The notes beneath the pieces were generated by a model. It was given only the letters and a program-made list of their open reading frames with translations. It did not search any database and was not told where the DNA came from. A stretch of 64,000 nt of DNA from assembly GCF_007747445.1 (NCBI RefSeq), contig NZ_CP036425.1, positions 2,278,175-2,342,174 on the forward strand, read 5' to 3'. Position numbers and translations under genes: made by a program. Source of the DNA: Poriferisphaera corsica (lineage in GTDB: Bacteria; Planctomycetota; Phycisphaerae; Phycisphaerales; Phycisphaeraceae). Below, piece by piece: positions 8,840 through 18,800 of this stretch; position 1 is the stretch's first letter; the number at the start of each line of letters is the position of its first letter.

Positions 8840-10138
8840 ATGCCAACGTACCAGTACGAAGCGTTAAACGACGCGGGCAAGCCTCATAAGGGCACCATTT
8901 CCGCTGCGAACAGCGAGGAAGCGATCGCACGTATCCGTAGCCAGGGATATTTCCCGACTTCGGTACGTGAACAGAAAGTGAAGAAGAAAGGCGGCGGCGG
9001 TGCTGCGGCTTCAGGCAAAGCAGTTACAGCGAGTGCTCCAAAAAAGAAGGGGCAGACGTTTGCGATTGGTGGTGTGAGTGGCAAACTGCTGACACTGTTT
9101 ACACGCCAATTGTCGACGCTACAGGACGCTGGTTTGCCGATTTTGCGTTCATGCGCGATTCTTGAACAACAGGCTAAACCGGGGCCATTGAAAAATGCGT
9201 TGATTGATGTTCACGAAGACATTTCTTCGGGTTCATCATTGTCGGACGCGATGGCAAAGCACCCCAAAGCGTTTGATACTTTGTACTGCAAGATGATCAG
9301 TGCGGGTGAGGTCGGCGGTGTGCTTGACCTGATCTTGCAACGTTTGGCTGAATTCCTTGAAAAGGCTGCTAGGCTGAAACGTCAGATCATTGGTGCGATG
9401 ATTTATCCTGCAGCGGTTATCTCTGTTGCAGCACTGATCGTGCTTGGGATCATGGTGTTTATCGTGCCTAAGTTCGAAGATATTTTCGAAGACTTTGACA
9501 CGGATATGCCTGCTTTGACGGTTTTCCTGATCGACTTCTCGAAGTGGATTGGTGGGCGTCATCCGGTGTACTCGAACTTTGCAGGTGAAGGATTGCTTTA
9601 TCTGTTAATTTCGCCAATTGTCATCTTCTTCGCATTTAAGCTTTTCCGCAAAAGCTCGATTGGCAAGTATATCTCTGACTGGGTTGCATTGCGGTTGCCT
9701 GTTATGGGCCAACTTGTCAAGAAAACAACGATTGCTCGTTTTACACGTACATTAGGTACGTTGATCAATGCGGGTGTTCCAATTCTTGATGCGATCAACA
9801 TTACACGCGATACAACTGGTAACCAGATTTACGCAAATGCGTTGGATGCTATTCATGACTCTGTTCGTCAGGGTGAATCGTTTGCTGAGCCACTACGTGT
9901 TTCGAAAGTGTGTGACACTCTCGTGATCAACATGATTGATGTCGGTGAAGAAACAGGTGACCTCGATAAGATGCTTCTTAAGATCGCAGACAACTACGAT
10001 GAGGAAGTTGACGTAGCGGTTGCATCGCTGGTCTCACTACTTGAACCAATCATGGTTGTGTTGCTCGGTGGTATCGTTGGTTTCATCGTGCTGGCATTGT
10101 TCCTGCCGATGATCAAGTTGATGCAAGCGGTGATGTAA
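8840..10138 (+). CDS. pilC: Inner-membrane platform protein PilC/GspF
   Basis: Polytopic platform protein of 432 residues on which the assembly ATPase acts. It opens with the family motif MPTYQYEALNDAGKPHKG and has two repeated GspF cytoplasmic domains, FTRQLSTLQDAGLPIL (about 85-100) and FTRTLGTLINAGVPIL (about 300-315). Each is followed by membrane helices, and the end LALFLPMIKLMQAVM is typical. A Gly/Ala/Lys-rich stretch (about 48-70, KKKGGGGAAASGK) links the N-terminal part to the first domain. An AAGGA ribosome site lies before ATG 8840. It follows the ATPase by 90 nt and precedes the pseudopilin run by 50 nt, giving an E-F-pseudopilin order. Confidence 0.93.
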   Translation: MPTYQYEALNDAGKPHKGTISAANSEEAIARIRSQGYFPTSVREQKVKKKGGGGAAASGKAVTASAPKKKGQTFAIGGVSGKLLTLFTRQLSTLQDAGLPILRSCAILEQQAKPGPLKNALIDVHEDISSGSSLSDAMAKHPKAFDTLYCKMISAGEVGGVLDLILQRLAEFLEKAARLKRQIIGAMIYPAAVISVAALIVLGIMVFIVPKFEDIFEDFDTDMPALTVFLIDFSKWIGGRHPVYSNFAGEGLLYLLISPIVIFFAFKLFRKSSIGKYISDWVALRLPVMGQLVKKTTIARFTRTLGTLINAGVPILDAINITRDTTGNQIYANALDAIHDSVRQGESFAEPLRVSKVCDTLVINMIDVGEETGDLDKMLLKIADNYDEEVDVAVASLVSLLEPIMVVLLGGIVGFIVLALFLPMIKLMQAVM

Positions 10139-10188
10139 ATTGTGTTCCGTACGGATCGTCAATCTAACTCACTCATAGGGTTAAATCT

Positions 10189-10734
10189 ATGCAGCGAAGT
10201 GACAGACACGAGCCGAATAAGGGAGGGGCCGCGAGAGTACATCGAAGTATGGGCTTATCGCTGGCGGAAACTTTATTTACGGCTGTTGTACTCGCTATCG
10301 TTTTAGGCATTTTGGTATTCATTAGCCAAAACGTCAGGAAACGAGGTGAGATTGAAGAAACAGAATATCGTCTGTCGGCATTAAATAGTGCATTAAAGGT
10401 TTTTTACGAAAAGCCGAATGCCATGTTACCCGCAGATACCTCGAATGTTTTGATTCAACTGCTTGATGAGCCGAGCTCAGCAAAACTATTGAAGGACATT
10501 CCCATTAACGTTGTATCTGAAGGGGACACTGGCAGACAGCGAGTTGAGATCCTTGATGGTTTTGACAACCCAATTCGATACATCACGCCGGAACAGCGTG
10601 GAAATGAGATAGGGGATTTTGTTTCGGCTGGTGCGGATCGGATGTTTGGAGATTCGACGAATCAGACACAGCATGGCTCGAAACAAAGCGTCGACAATAT
10701 GTTCGGTTCTGAAACAGAGACGAAGATGGAATAA
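10189..10734 (+). CDS. Prepilin-like protein 1
   Basis: Protein of 181 residues with a 21-residue basic leader and a prepilin peptidase site, G|LSLAE, in MGLSLAETLFTAVVLAIVL. Leu replaces the usual Phe at +1, while Glu at +5 is kept. After processing, the hydrophobic helix would place it in the inner membrane and in the pseudopilus. The C-terminal half is soluble (VEILDGFDNPIRYITPE, FVSAGADRMFGD); the phrase FVSAGADRMFGD resembles the C-terminal loop of major pseudopilins of the GspG type, where calcium is bound. That makes it the best candidate for a G-like subunit, although the similarity is short. Ribosome site AGGG precedes ATG 10189, and the next gene follows within 2 nt. Confidence 0.8.
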   Translation: MQRSDRHEPNKGGAARVHRSMGLSLAETLFTAVVLAIVLGILVFISQNVRKRGEIEETEYRLSALNSALKVFYEKPNAMLPADTSNVLIQLLDEPSSAKLLKDIPINVVSEGDTGRQRVEILDGFDNPIRYITPEQRGNEIGDFVSAGADRMFGDSTNQTQHGSKQSVDNMFGSETETKME

Positions 10735-10736
10735 CC

Positions 10737-11543
10737 ATGATACGAAACATTAATAACATAAAGCGAAACGCTGGCTTCTCATTGATGGAGCTGCTGGTTG
10801 TGGTTGGGATTGTGGGTGTGATTATGGGTATCGCATTTACCGGGTATATTGGCATGCTGAATCAAGCTTCTTCGTCACAGATGAAGAACACGATGGGCGC
10901 GTTAAATGCGGTTGCTGCGAAGTATGAGCTTAAAACCAAAAAGCCTATTGATACATTTGCGGGAATGGGACGCAGAGCGTCTTGGTGGGATAGAACCGCC
11001 GATGCTTCAGTCAAAATCAGGAAGAATGTGGTGAAATTGCCTGAACATCCCAAAAATCATGAAGATTTTTTACGAGGCAATTTAACTCCTGAAGAAAAAA
11101 TTGAAAACGCATCTCAAAATACAGAATATTTTGACAATAATGCAAAATGTGAACTTGCTAATTTATTAAGCGAGCGATTTGTTTGGCAAGTTTTACGTAT
11201 GCCAGAAACTAAAGACATGGTCAATAATGCAGCAAAGCATTTTTTAGTAGATATTGATGTTGATGAAGAAACCGGTGATGGTTTTCTGGAAATCCGAGAT
11301 CCTTGGAACCAATGTGTTCTCTATGTATTTGAACCTCATCAGCGAAATACAGAAGGCATCAATTTATATTGGCTTCCTAATCGATCTAATCCATATTTTG
11401 CGTCAGCTGGCCCTGATGGATACTGGGGCATTGACCCTAATTCTCCAGCTTTTGAATCTCTTAGCGGTGATGAAAAATTACTTGCCCGCAAGCTTTCATC
11501 GGACAACATTTATAGTTTCGAGCTAGATAAGGCGGCGAATTAA
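10737..11543 (+). CDS. Prepilin-like protein 2
   Basis: Prepilin-like protein of 268 residues with a short leader and the cleavage site G|FSLME in NAGFSLMELLVVVGIVG, a textbook N-methylation motif with Glu at +5. The soluble part contains WNQCVLYVF and, near residues 220-230, ASAGPDGYWGID, a loop again like the GspG/H C-terminal region. It is longer than typical GspG or GspH (about 140-170 residues). It sits 2 nt after the preceding gene and 2 nt before the next, so translation is probably coupled. The exact subunit (G- or H-like) is not settled. Confidence 0.8.
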   Translation: MIRNINNIKRNAGFSLMELLVVVGIVGVIMGIAFTGYIGMLNQASSSQMKNTMGALNAVAAKYELKTKKPIDTFAGMGRRASWWDRTADASVKIRKNVVKLPEHPKNHEDFLRGNLTPEEKIENASQNTEYFDNNAKCELANLLSERFVWQVLRMPETKDMVNNAAKHFLVDIDVDEETGDGFLEIRDPWNQCVLYVFEPHQRNTEGINLYWLPNRSNPYFASAGPDGYWGIDPNSPAFESLSGDEKLLARKLSSDNIYSFELDKAAN

Positions 11544-11545
11544 TC

Positions 11546-12706
11546 ATGTATAAATCATTATCAGATAACGGGATGATTCCCATGCCTGATCAAGAATATA
11601 AGCATCATCTTGCTGCGTTTACGTTAACTGAACTGATTGTTGTTGTTGGTATCATTTCATTGATTATTGGATTGACGTTTCCAATGATGCGGATGATGAC
11701 TCGATCAAGCAGTTCGCAAATGGGTGTAAACACAGTCTCTATAGCGATACAAGCGACACAATCATATTCATTTAAAGATGATAACGTTCCTTTCTTAAAG
11801 TCTGACTTGTATCCCAATCCTGGTGTACAACCGTCTGCTCGTGCTGCTGATTCTTTTTCAGAAAATGGTAGCTTCTCCGGGTATGCTGCAATGTTTACGC
11901 CCACCGGACGCATTGTCTTTATGGCCAACGATCTTGGTGCTGCAACGACAGAGACTTTGTCAGCTAGAACGGCTGCAGGTGAGCCGTTTGTCCTAAGCTT
12001 AGAATTGCGTGGCCCAGGGATTGGTACCAATACTCTTGAGAGAAGAACCTACAGTCATGTTGGCCCTACTTCCGTTGATAAATACGAGATGAGAAGATTG
12101 AATGGGTTCAAATCAATTAGTGGCAATACAAACAATTCATTAGATCCATTAGAGCTCCCCAAAGACACTGGTGTCTGCGGAATACTCATGCCTATAAGTA
12201 ATCAAAAGCCGGTGTTAATTCCACCACCGTTTGTAGTTTGGTATGACAAAGGAACACTCTTTATTACATTGCCATATTCTGCAAGTGGTAATGGGCCAAC
12301 GGATTATTCCTACGTTTATATTAATGAGGGGACACCGATCAATGCAGATAGTTACAAATACTACGAACTCGATCGTGCGCGGCCAGCAGGTTACAACCCA
12401 TACTTGTTTGATCAGAATGATGAGTTATTTGACTCCACAAGATTAAACCCAGCAACCGAAAGACCCTATTTACCTTTTGAGAAGGTAGAAGCTGTGATCG
12501 GTGTGTTCACATATTCTAAAACCGATTTCCGTGAAGCTACCTCGGAGGGTAGCGAGCAGTATGATGCGGGATTAAGGGATTGGGGGCAAGGAAATCCATT
12601 AAATTCTGCTGATAATAATTTGCGGTGGGAATGGATGAAGAAAAACGGACGCATGATTATGTTCAGTAAACAGTCAGGCAACTCACTTCGGAGTGAAGCC
12701 CAATGA
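11546..12706 (+). CDS. Prepilin-like protein 3
   Basis: Protein of 386 residues with a 28-residue leader and the site A|FTLTE in LAAFTLTELIVVVGIIS. Ala replaces Gly at -1, a substitution that prepilin peptidases sometimes tolerate. The mature N-terminal helix is intact with Glu at +5. The rest is a large soluble domain, more than twice the length of GspH, rich in Ser, Asn and Pro, with no domain I can name. Its stop codon overlaps the start of the next gene (ATGA), which indicates translational coupling. From its place in the series it would correspond to an H-like minor pseudopilin; this is inference. Confidence 0.78.
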   Translation: MYKSLSDNGMIPMPDQEYKHHLAAFTLTELIVVVGIISLIIGLTFPMMRMMTRSSSSQMGVNTVSIAIQATQSYSFKDDNVPFLKSDLYPNPGVQPSARAADSFSENGSFSGYAAMFTPTGRIVFMANDLGAATTETLSARTAAGEPFVLSLELRGPGIGTNTLERRTYSHVGPTSVDKYEMRRLNGFKSISGNTNNSLDPLELPKDTGVCGILMPISNQKPVLIPPPFVVWYDKGTLFITLPYSASGNGPTDYSYVYINEGTPINADSYKYYELDRARPAGYNPYLFDQNDELFDSTRLNPATERPYLPFEKVEAVIGVFTYSKTDFREATSEGSEQYDAGLRDWGQGNPLNSADNNLRWEWMKKNGRMIMFSKQSGNSLRSEAQ

Positions 12707-13875
12707 AAAACGATCAAAGCAAAATCTGGCGTCGTTTGATGCATGACAATCGCGGCTTTACGCTAATGGAAGTTTTGATAGCACTTGGCATCTTTTCAAT
12801 GGGGATGATGGCTGTGGCTATGATTTTTCCTGCGGCAATCTCAATTCAGCGTGATACTGTCGAGACTACAGATGGACGACGTATTGCACAAAGCGCTCAG
12901 GTGATCATGCAGAGTTACGCACGATCCGCTGGCTTGCCTACAACCCCACCATCAGAGATCAAAGGCTTTTTTACATTTAATTATGATACCAAAGCGTTGA
13001 CAGATCCTGCGAAAACAGAAAATGATCCGTATCAGGGAACGCTCGGTAAATGGCTTATCACCAATGATGAGGGTGATGCAGCAGAAAAAGCAAGTGCAAA
13101 GCGTAATGAAGATTTCAACACAAACTATATAGGCAGCAGTGTTCGACCGATGACTGGCGTGCTGCAAACAGCGTCGGTCATGTCGCATGAAGATGTCGAG
13201 GATCAACCATTCGCGCCGCTTCAGCATCCATTAGGTGAGCGTATGGGTGTTGTTGAGATGACCAGAGATCAGTGGTTTTCATTTTCACCAACAACGCCAA
13301 CAGATCAGGTTCTATTTACACCAGAAACGATGACGTATCCTAGTAGCACAGCCGAACCTTGGGCTCGTGATTATATTTGGTACCCATTCCTATCTCATGT
13401 TGGGGAAAATGGCTGGCGAGTGTTTATCATCGTCGCGAAAAACACATACAGTCCTGATGAAGAATATTTCCCTGTACCCCTGAAACTTGATGTAATTATT
13501 GATCAGCCAAATGATGATTTTTATACCGTCATGAATACTGGCGACAATCAGCTACTCGATTCATCACCCATTTCCGGAAATGGCACAACAGCGAATGATA
13601 ATGATGGTGATGGTGCCTCCGATCTGATTCACATTGGTGACCAAATTTTAGATAGCCTAGGCAATACGCATACTGTGATTGATGTTCAAGGTGATCGTAT
13701 TTATACCGATTATATGGTCACGATCAAGCAGCAAATGCTTTGTTTTTACTTTATTGCGAGACTTGATAACACAAGTGGATCTAAGAGTGCTGGAGAGCGT
13801 TTGATACGTGAAGTCCGCTCTCCACTAGTTGGTATCTACACATACCCTCTGTTCCCAGCTAAGCCTATTAATTAA
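12703..13875 (+). CDS. Prepilin-like protein 4 (PilV/GspI-like)
   Basis: Protein of 390 residues with leader and cleavage site G|FTLMEVLIALGIFSMGM, the pattern of PilV/GspI minor pseudopilins (the V-L-I-A-L-G helix start is typical). The C-terminal part is long and soluble. It carries DNDGDGASD near residue 300, a calcium-loop motif of the thrombospondin/dockerin kind, and a late strand IKQQMLCFYFIARLD. The start overlaps the preceding stop by 4 nt, and the next gene follows after 23 nt. In a type II system GspI nucleates the tip complex with J and K, which fits the gene order here. Confidence 0.8.
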   Translation: MKNDQSKIWRRLMHDNRGFTLMEVLIALGIFSMGMMAVAMIFPAAISIQRDTVETTDGRRIAQSAQVIMQSYARSAGLPTTPPSEIKGFFTFNYDTKALTDPAKTENDPYQGTLGKWLITNDEGDAAEKASAKRNEDFNTNYIGSSVRPMTGVLQTASVMSHEDVEDQPFAPLQHPLGERMGVVEMTRDQWFSFSPTTPTDQVLFTPETMTYPSSTAEPWARDYIWYPFLSHVGENGWRVFIIVAKNTYSPDEEYFPVPLKLDVIIDQPNDDFYTVMNTGDNQLLDSSPISGNGTTANDNDGDGASDLIHIGDQILDSLGNTHTVIDVQGDRIYTDYMVTIKQQMLCFYFIARLDNTSGSKSAGERLIREVRSPLVGIYTYPLFPAKPIN

Positions 13876-13898
13876 TAACCAATCCAAAGAATGACGCT

Positions 13899-15755
13899 AT
13901 GAAAACGAATCAGAAAAAACAGTATGGTTTTACGTTGACTGAGTTGTTGGTTGTGATTGGTATCGTAAGTATTGCGATGGTAGCCATAAACCAGCTTTTC
14001 CAAGAGGTCACTGCCACAGTTCGCCGTACGACACAGACTGGCGAAATCATCCAGAAGGCGAGATCAATTGCAGACCGTGTGAATGCAGACTTTACAATTA
14101 AAGATATTGCGAACGATCCTGCCAGTGCGACGACATCTGATTGGGATAGTCGAATGGTTGGGCCAATGGGAGTTGATAGTGTTATCGAGACAAGTGGGGA
14201 TCCGGGCGAACCGGGTGGTTTTATCGTAGTGATTCAGCATGCGGTCAATGCTTGGGAAACAGTTGAAGACCAAGACAACGACGATTTATCGGCACCAAGT
14301 CTGATTAAGCGAATTCGATCTGACCAAATTTTATACTTTGTTCAATCAAACCAAAATGACTATACACCCTACCCTGCATTAGCTCCCTCGATGCCAAATA
14401 CATATAGCGGCGATCAATCGAATGCCGAAAAAGCGACATATGCAAGAGTTTGGATGGGGCATACGATGAAGCTTCCAGTAGAGGGGCTTACGGGTATTAC
14501 TGCAGCACGATACCCTCTGCTTAATCTTGGCGTTCCTTCCGTATTACCAGATGGCACAACTCGTGAAAATAACCCAAATGAATTTGCATCACAATGGATG
14601 TTAGGACGGCATGTGATGCTTCTTACAGGACTGGATTTGGATAATCCGTCGCCAACTGGAGGTGCCCCCAACGAATATCCATTTAAGCCGCATGGCTTTG
14701 CATCATTCCGTCAAGGTGGTGGGCCATCATGGGATCAATTAGATCCTGATGATAATTCCTCAGGTATTGAGGTTGGCGCAAATTCACTCATCAAAATGGT
14801 TACGAATCAAAGCCCTGAGGCCAGTGCAACAGATGTCTCATACAAAGTTTTTATGGGGCTGACAGATATTGCAGCTGTTGAACTGGAAGATATTACAGGG
14901 AAGCGAGACAAGAGCCCCAGCATTACATTCTCGTATCTCTCGGATAAGGGAAGCGAACTACCAGATAATGGGGATTACAAGCGGCGCGTTCTTGGCCTTG
15001 AAAATCAGGGTGAATCCGTCATATTTAACAAAGTACGTATGTTCACCTCTGTACAACCTACAGATACAGATATGGGGACTTACGATGTCGCTGCAACGCA
15101 TACTGGTTTTGCAAATAACGTCAGTGACTTCATTGTTGAATTTGCAGGGGATTTGTACAGCGTCAGATCGCCAGCCGGTTCGAACTTTTTTACCTATGTA
15201 GAAGCAAGAGCCGATGGCGCAGCTCCTACAGATGCAGCAAAGAACACCTTACCACCAACGAATATGGAACCAGATGGGCGATTAGACATTGATGCCAATG
15301 GCCGCATCATGTGGTATGCAGCTCCACAATTTGCGAACCATCCGCTTCTAAAGAATCTCTCAGCCACCTTGCCTGCATTTGATCCATCTAGTCCGATCGT
15401 ATACCCAACGCCTCCGGCACAGGCGAATTTGGACGATGCAGAATCAACAGCAAGTTACCGACCTCTGGCTGAGCAAACAGGCTCGTTTGTATTGGGAGGT
15501 ACTACAGATCTTGGCCCTTATGCAACAGCGGCGTTTGTCTGGGAAGATTATTACAACACGAAAGTTGATACTGCTTTTGATGACCCTGACGAGCGGGCGA
15601 CGAAATGGCCTTGGCTTATCCGCATTCGGTACCGTTTGCATGATGAGCGTGGCCAATTTGATGGACGTACGGTTACAAATACAGTGACAGGTAAAGATGA
15701 ACGTGAACGTGGCAAATGGTATGAAATCATCGTACCGGTCAATCACCAGCCGTAA
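13899..15755 (+). CDS. Prepilin-like protein 5 (PilW/GspJ-like)
   Basis: Protein of 618 residues with leader and cleavage site G|FTLTELLVVIGIVSIAMV, then a long helix with QTGEIIQKARSIADRV, as in PilW/GspJ. Usual GspJ proteins have about 200 residues, so roughly 400 residues of extra soluble domain are present, rich in Asp, Asn, Pro and Thr. A late segment reads as a strand pair with an RYRLHDERGQFDGR motif, which often closes planctomycete prepilin-like proteins. It lies between the I-like and K-like genes, and the gap to the next gene is 69 nt. The assignment as J-like comes from order and helix type. Confidence 0.78.
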   Translation: MKTNQKKQYGFTLTELLVVIGIVSIAMVAINQLFQEVTATVRRTTQTGEIIQKARSIADRVNADFTIKDIANDPASATTSDWDSRMVGPMGVDSVIETSGDPGEPGGFIVVIQHAVNAWETVEDQDNDDLSAPSLIKRIRSDQILYFVQSNQNDYTPYPALAPSMPNTYSGDQSNAEKATYARVWMGHTMKLPVEGLTGITAARYPLLNLGVPSVLPDGTTRENNPNEFASQWMLGRHVMLLTGLDLDNPSPTGGAPNEYPFKPHGFASFRQGGGPSWDQLDPDDNSSGIEVGANSLIKMVTNQSPEASATDVSYKVFMGLTDIAAVELEDITGKRDKSPSITFSYLSDKGSELPDNGDYKRRVLGLENQGESVIFNKVRMFTSVQPTDTDMGTYDVAATHTGFANNVSDFIVEFAGDLYSVRSPAGSNFFTYVEARADGAAPTDAAKNTLPPTNMEPDGRLDIDANGRIMWYAAPQFANHPLLKNLSATLPAFDPSSPIVYPTPPAQANLDDAESTASYRPLAEQTGSFVLGGTTDLGPYATAAFVWEDYYNTKVDTAFDDPDERATKWPWLIRIRYRLHDERGQFDGRTVTNTVTGKDERERGKWYEIIVPVNHQP

Positions 15756-15824
15756 GTCGATCTGTTCAGTGAGATGTGTGCGAGGGATTTGAAACGAGAC
15801 ATTACTTAGTGTGAGTAACACGAA

Positions 15825-18800
15825 ATGAATAACATGACAACAACAAGCAAACAACATCGTCAACAGGGTTCTCTGCTCGTTCTGTGCGTAATCGTGCTTG
15901 TCATCATTGCTTTGCTTGGTTTAGCGACCCTGCAACAAGTCAAGATGGATTCATTTTCCGTCAAGCGACATAAGCGTGAATATGTTGAACAAGTTACCGA
16001 TCAAATGATTGATCATCTGACTTACGTGATTGGCGAGAATGGTGAAGCTCAGATTCGTGATATGGCCGCTTACGCTGATTACCCCATGACCAATGACGAT
16101 GCAAGCGATCGTGTCCCGGTGCGTGGAGAGTATGCTAACCGAACGGCAATCAATACTAACCCAATGCTTGTCCCGGCTAACGCTGTTTATCTCAACAGAC
16201 AAGCTGAACAGCGGCCTGCTCCTCTCCTCTCGCTTACCTCTGGGCAAAGAGAAACCGCTAATAGTCGAGCTGCGAAAGGTGATCATTATTTAGCTTCCAC
16301 GATGCCTGAAATCGGTTTTTATGGCAGCTCTGAACTTGATAACATCGACAGCAGCGATCATATCTGGCCGCACCTCACTAATATTACTGGTATCTGGCTT
16401 GACCTTCCGGTTTATAATCCAGATCCTTCACTTGCAGTTGAATACCGCAGACCGTTTGAGACCGCAATCGATTCTGATAATTACAGTGGCAGCCCATCTA
16501 CATCAAGAGATAACCGTGATACAAATGTGGACATGGAGTATCTCTTAGATTCGCGAAGTGCGGACTTCATGCCCCGTGGCGCTGATACTGATGGTGATGG
16601 CATCCCTGATGCACGCTGGCAGTGGGTTCCTGAAGGCGTTAGAGATATTGGTGGGCGTAAGTATGTTATGGCGTTACGCATTGTTGACTTGAACTCACTT
16701 GTCAATGTGAATACGGGAACTATTTTGCCACTAACTAGCGGGAATGACTACGCAATCACAACGTCCAGCACCACAGCCAGTAACATCGATTACGGCTACT
16801 CTCCAAGCTCAGCTGTGCTGAATCGCCTGTTTTTATCCGCAGAAGAGGGGTTAGTAGCCACGCCCCATGTTTCAACCGATGTTAGTGTTCGTGAAAGCGA
16901 AGATGCAGCTGAAAGCCTGATGCTCCGCCGCTTTAGTTTTAAAGATGATGATTCCAAAATACAAACCAGCGCCAATATATCGAACGGTGACTTCATGGGT
17001 TATGAAAGCCGTGAAGATCTTTGGAAATCTCAAGCTTCAATGTATGGCAACATTGGTTTGAACTATAGCACTTTGTCAGAAATTGAATTGCGTCGCTATG
17101 GCGGTCTAAATGTTGATGAAACTGAAGCTGAAATTGAATCCAAAGAAGCGAATCCGCATGGCACAGCCGTAACAACGCCAACACTTGGCATGGCCAACAT
17201 TCTACGTAACAATCCATACAGTTACGTCCTGCCTGAATCCAGCATCCGATACGTTCAGAATGTTGATTCATTTTCCAAATGGTTCACAGGCGTTGATTAC
17301 CGTGAAGAAAGTATCGCATCTGGCATAACAGCAGGAAGCCGTACCGCACTTGACGACTCGTATGGGCTTCCAGGAATTCGCCATATGCTGACCACAGCGT
17401 CTGGGGCGTCAGTTGTTTCACGAGCACTCGGTAGCACGCCAGAAGCTCAAGGTACAGGGCCATCAGGCACTGTTACCGCTATAGGTTTAAACCGTCAATA
17501 TAAACATGACCTCCGTGAAGAAACGCAAAGCTTTGCGGATATGGAAAATATCGCACATCGCGTGGCACAAGCTTTTAAGCACCCCATTACTGGCGCCGTA
17601 TCAACTCCTAGCATGTGGTACCTTGGCGAATCCGATGAAGTAGCTCTTGATGATATCGCATCACAGTTTGCTCTAAATGTGTCAGACTATGCGGATGTCG
17701 ATATCCAACCCGAAGTTTTGACAGCCGGCGCATTTATTTCGCCAAGTGGTGGATCTCCCGGTATACCCACTCAAACATATTATGGCATTGAGCGTTTACC
17801 TTACATTCGAGAAGTCTATCTACAGGCTCTTTATGCTGATACAACAGCACCAAACATGAAGTATCAAGATACTAATAGTAACGGTAAGCCTGATAGTAGT
17901 GAAGTATTTGATTCATTAGATCCAAGATTTACCGATCCTTCGTCCTTGGTATATTACGATCGTTGGCAAGTCCAAGCAGACTCTGTCAGCTTCGCGATCG
18001 AACTTGGCAACCCGTTCTCGCAGTTAATCGATGGCACGAATACCACAAGCGCGAGCGGCTCACTGAACGACGGTATTGAAGGCAATGTGCGGATTGTCGT
18101 TGAAGTAAATGGCGGTCCCGCTGGTGCGATGATCTTTGACCTTGATCCAGCAGATGTTGGAACTACCCATAATAACAACACGACTGGTACATTAGCCGCA
18201 AATTCGTTCTATATCAGGCCGCGAAATGACAATAACGCATCTGATTCGCTAATCCTGGTTTTTAACCAGAGTGGCGCTCTAGCTACTTTAGACGCCGATA
18301 ACAATGGTGCAGATCTTGTCACCGACTTGAATCTTCCCATCAGCGGAGCAACTGAATCACGCATCATGGTGATGAATGGTACCGCGCAAGCGCACTTCCC
18401 TGATCTGCAGGCAACGACATTGGCAGCTCACAACAACATCACTGTGTCACTTGAAGTGCTTGAAGAAGGCACCACAGACCAGTGGATTGAGTACGACAAA
18501 ATCACCACTAATATTGAACTCGACGCGACAGTTAATCGTCACGAAAGTAAATGGCTTGACCTTGCCGACACATTGGGACGCCGCTTCGCTCAGCTCACAG
18601 CTTCGCGCTATTCAGAAAAGGCGCATTTCTTCTGGGATAATGGCAACAACGTGTTGACATTCGAGAAAAGGCCCGACACTGCAGCGCTGCCTACACCAAC
18701 AGTGCCTCCTGCGCCTACTGCCATAGACTGGTCTCTCTTCACCAATCCTACCTACACACAGTACGACACTGATGTTCCTGCAATGGAAAACCAAAGTATA